DNA of 64,000 nucleotides from DATLGB01 sp963724135 (GTDB taxonomy: Bacteria; Actinomycetota; Thermoleophilia; Solirubrobacterales; Solirubrobacteraceae): the NCBI GenBank assembly GCA_963724135.1, contig CAVRTA010000006.1, positions 186,001 through 250,000 on the forward strand, in the 5' to 3' direction. Position 1 is the stretch's first letter. Each line of letters opens with the position of its first letter. This document shows positions 63,746-64,000 of the stretch, in pieces. A model generated the notes under the pieces. The model worked only from the letters and a program-made list of their open reading frames with translations. It searched no databases and was not told the origin of the DNA. Both the position numbers and the translations under genes were made by a program.

Positions 63746-63762
63746 TAAGCTCTCGAGCTGCA

Positions 63763-64000
63763 TGCCCCGCCGCTCCGTTGCCGAAGCCCTCGACACGCGC
63801 CGCGCCATCCTCGGCCGCGCCGTCGACGTCGCCTCGCGCGAGGGCCTGGAGGGGATGACGATCGGCGGGCTGGCCGACGACCTGTCGATGAGCAAGGCGG
63901 GCGTGATCGGCCACTTCGGCTCCAAGCAGGCGCTCCAGCTCGCCGCGCTCGAGGAGGCGAACGCGATGTTCACCGAGCGCGTCTGGCGGCCGGCCGAGCA
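63763..64000 (+). CDS. TetR family regulator, cut off by window edge
   Basis: 79 residues visible from ATG 63,763. PRRSVAEALDTRRAILGRAV, VASREGLEGMTIGGLADDLS and MSKAGVIGHFGSKQALQLAA are the HTH of TetR proteins, with the typical HFGSK after the recognition helix. The effector domain is beyond the window. It is divergent from the MBL hydrolase gene and probably represses it and itself through the tandem site at 63,709-63,745. Confidence 0.88.

Overview
The window looks like chromosomal DNA from a very GC-rich actinobacterium, most like the Thermoleophilia/Solirubrobacterales. The reasons are GC-rich codons almost everywhere, many GTG and TTG starts, 4-base ATGA/GTGA gene overlaps, few Shine-Dalgarno sequences, an F420-type luciferase-like oxidoreductase, decaprenyl-phospho-arabinose genes, and many secreted proteins with C-terminal Arg/Lys-rich domains. 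The assignment is an inference; there is no rRNA gene here. One tRNA (Arg, anticodon TCT) is present. There is no CRISPR array and no recognisable transposase or integrase.

Layout. 1-4.1 kb: a partial alpha/beta hydrolase, a membrane Ser/Thr kinase with an extracytoplasmic NTF2-like domain, a convergent single-PASTA lipoprotein, and a duplicated acidic secreted protein with a Pro/Lys-rich membrane protein. 4.1-13.4 kb: an SDR, a giant Gly-rich beta-helix exoprotein behind a membrane protein, an RDD protein, glycerol kinase, and a secreted PI-PLC-like enzyme. 13.4-17.7 kb: a tightly coupled four-gene operon making decaprenyl-phospho-arabinose (ubiA, dprE1, dprE2) plus a GT-C glycosyltransferase. 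17.7-19.9 kb: a frameshifted DUF445 gene and a DUF4393-like gene. 19.9-20.8 kb: a solitary AbiEi-like/Vsr-like fusion gene whose start and stop codons both lie inside copies of one palindromic repeat. 20.8-28.8 kb: recC-recB-recD. 28.8-31.6 kb: an RTX-like protein and an S8 protease. 31.6-37.2 kb: a periplasmic-type molybdenum hydroxylase pair (IorAB type), DUF427, SRPBCC, and glnK-amt. 37.3-43.3 kb: a TPR-GGDEF protein, YbjN-like, S1-like protease, cold-shock protein, and P450 with TetR.

43.3-50.9 kb is an accessory island ending at the tRNA-Arg gene. It holds a TIR-domain protein and a type I restriction-modification locus ordered hsdR-hsdS-hsdM. hsdR and hsdM are riddled with single-base insertions while hsdS and the TIR gene are intact. 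A remnant of a DNA cytosine methyltransferase lies next to the tRNA. 50.9-64 kb is ordinary chromosome: acyltransferase, LLM oxidoreductase, a small operon with an ECF sigma factor and a Rieske/DUF2231 protein, NrtR-like and MerR regulators, hemolysin III, methyltransferase, cupin, acyl-CoA dehydrogenase, a hydrolase, a small gene behind a perfect SOS-type palindrome, an EamA transporter opposite a LysR regulator, and an MBL hydrolase opposite a TetR regulator across a two-copy operator.

The observations I rate highest are the repeat-bracketed AbiEi/Vsr-like cassette, the insertion-only damage confined to hsdR and hsdM, a family of REP-like palindromes with a shared core sitting in frame inside two genes, and the SOS-box-controlled small gene. 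Several other genes carry isolated single-base frameshifts, so sequence quality must be checked before any of them is called a pseudogene. No stretch of more than about 300 bases lacks a gene. The largest gaps are 40,658-40,873 (cold-shock leader), 56,895-57,082 (nothing seen beyond a possible MerR promoter) and 50,679-50,844 (nothing recognised).
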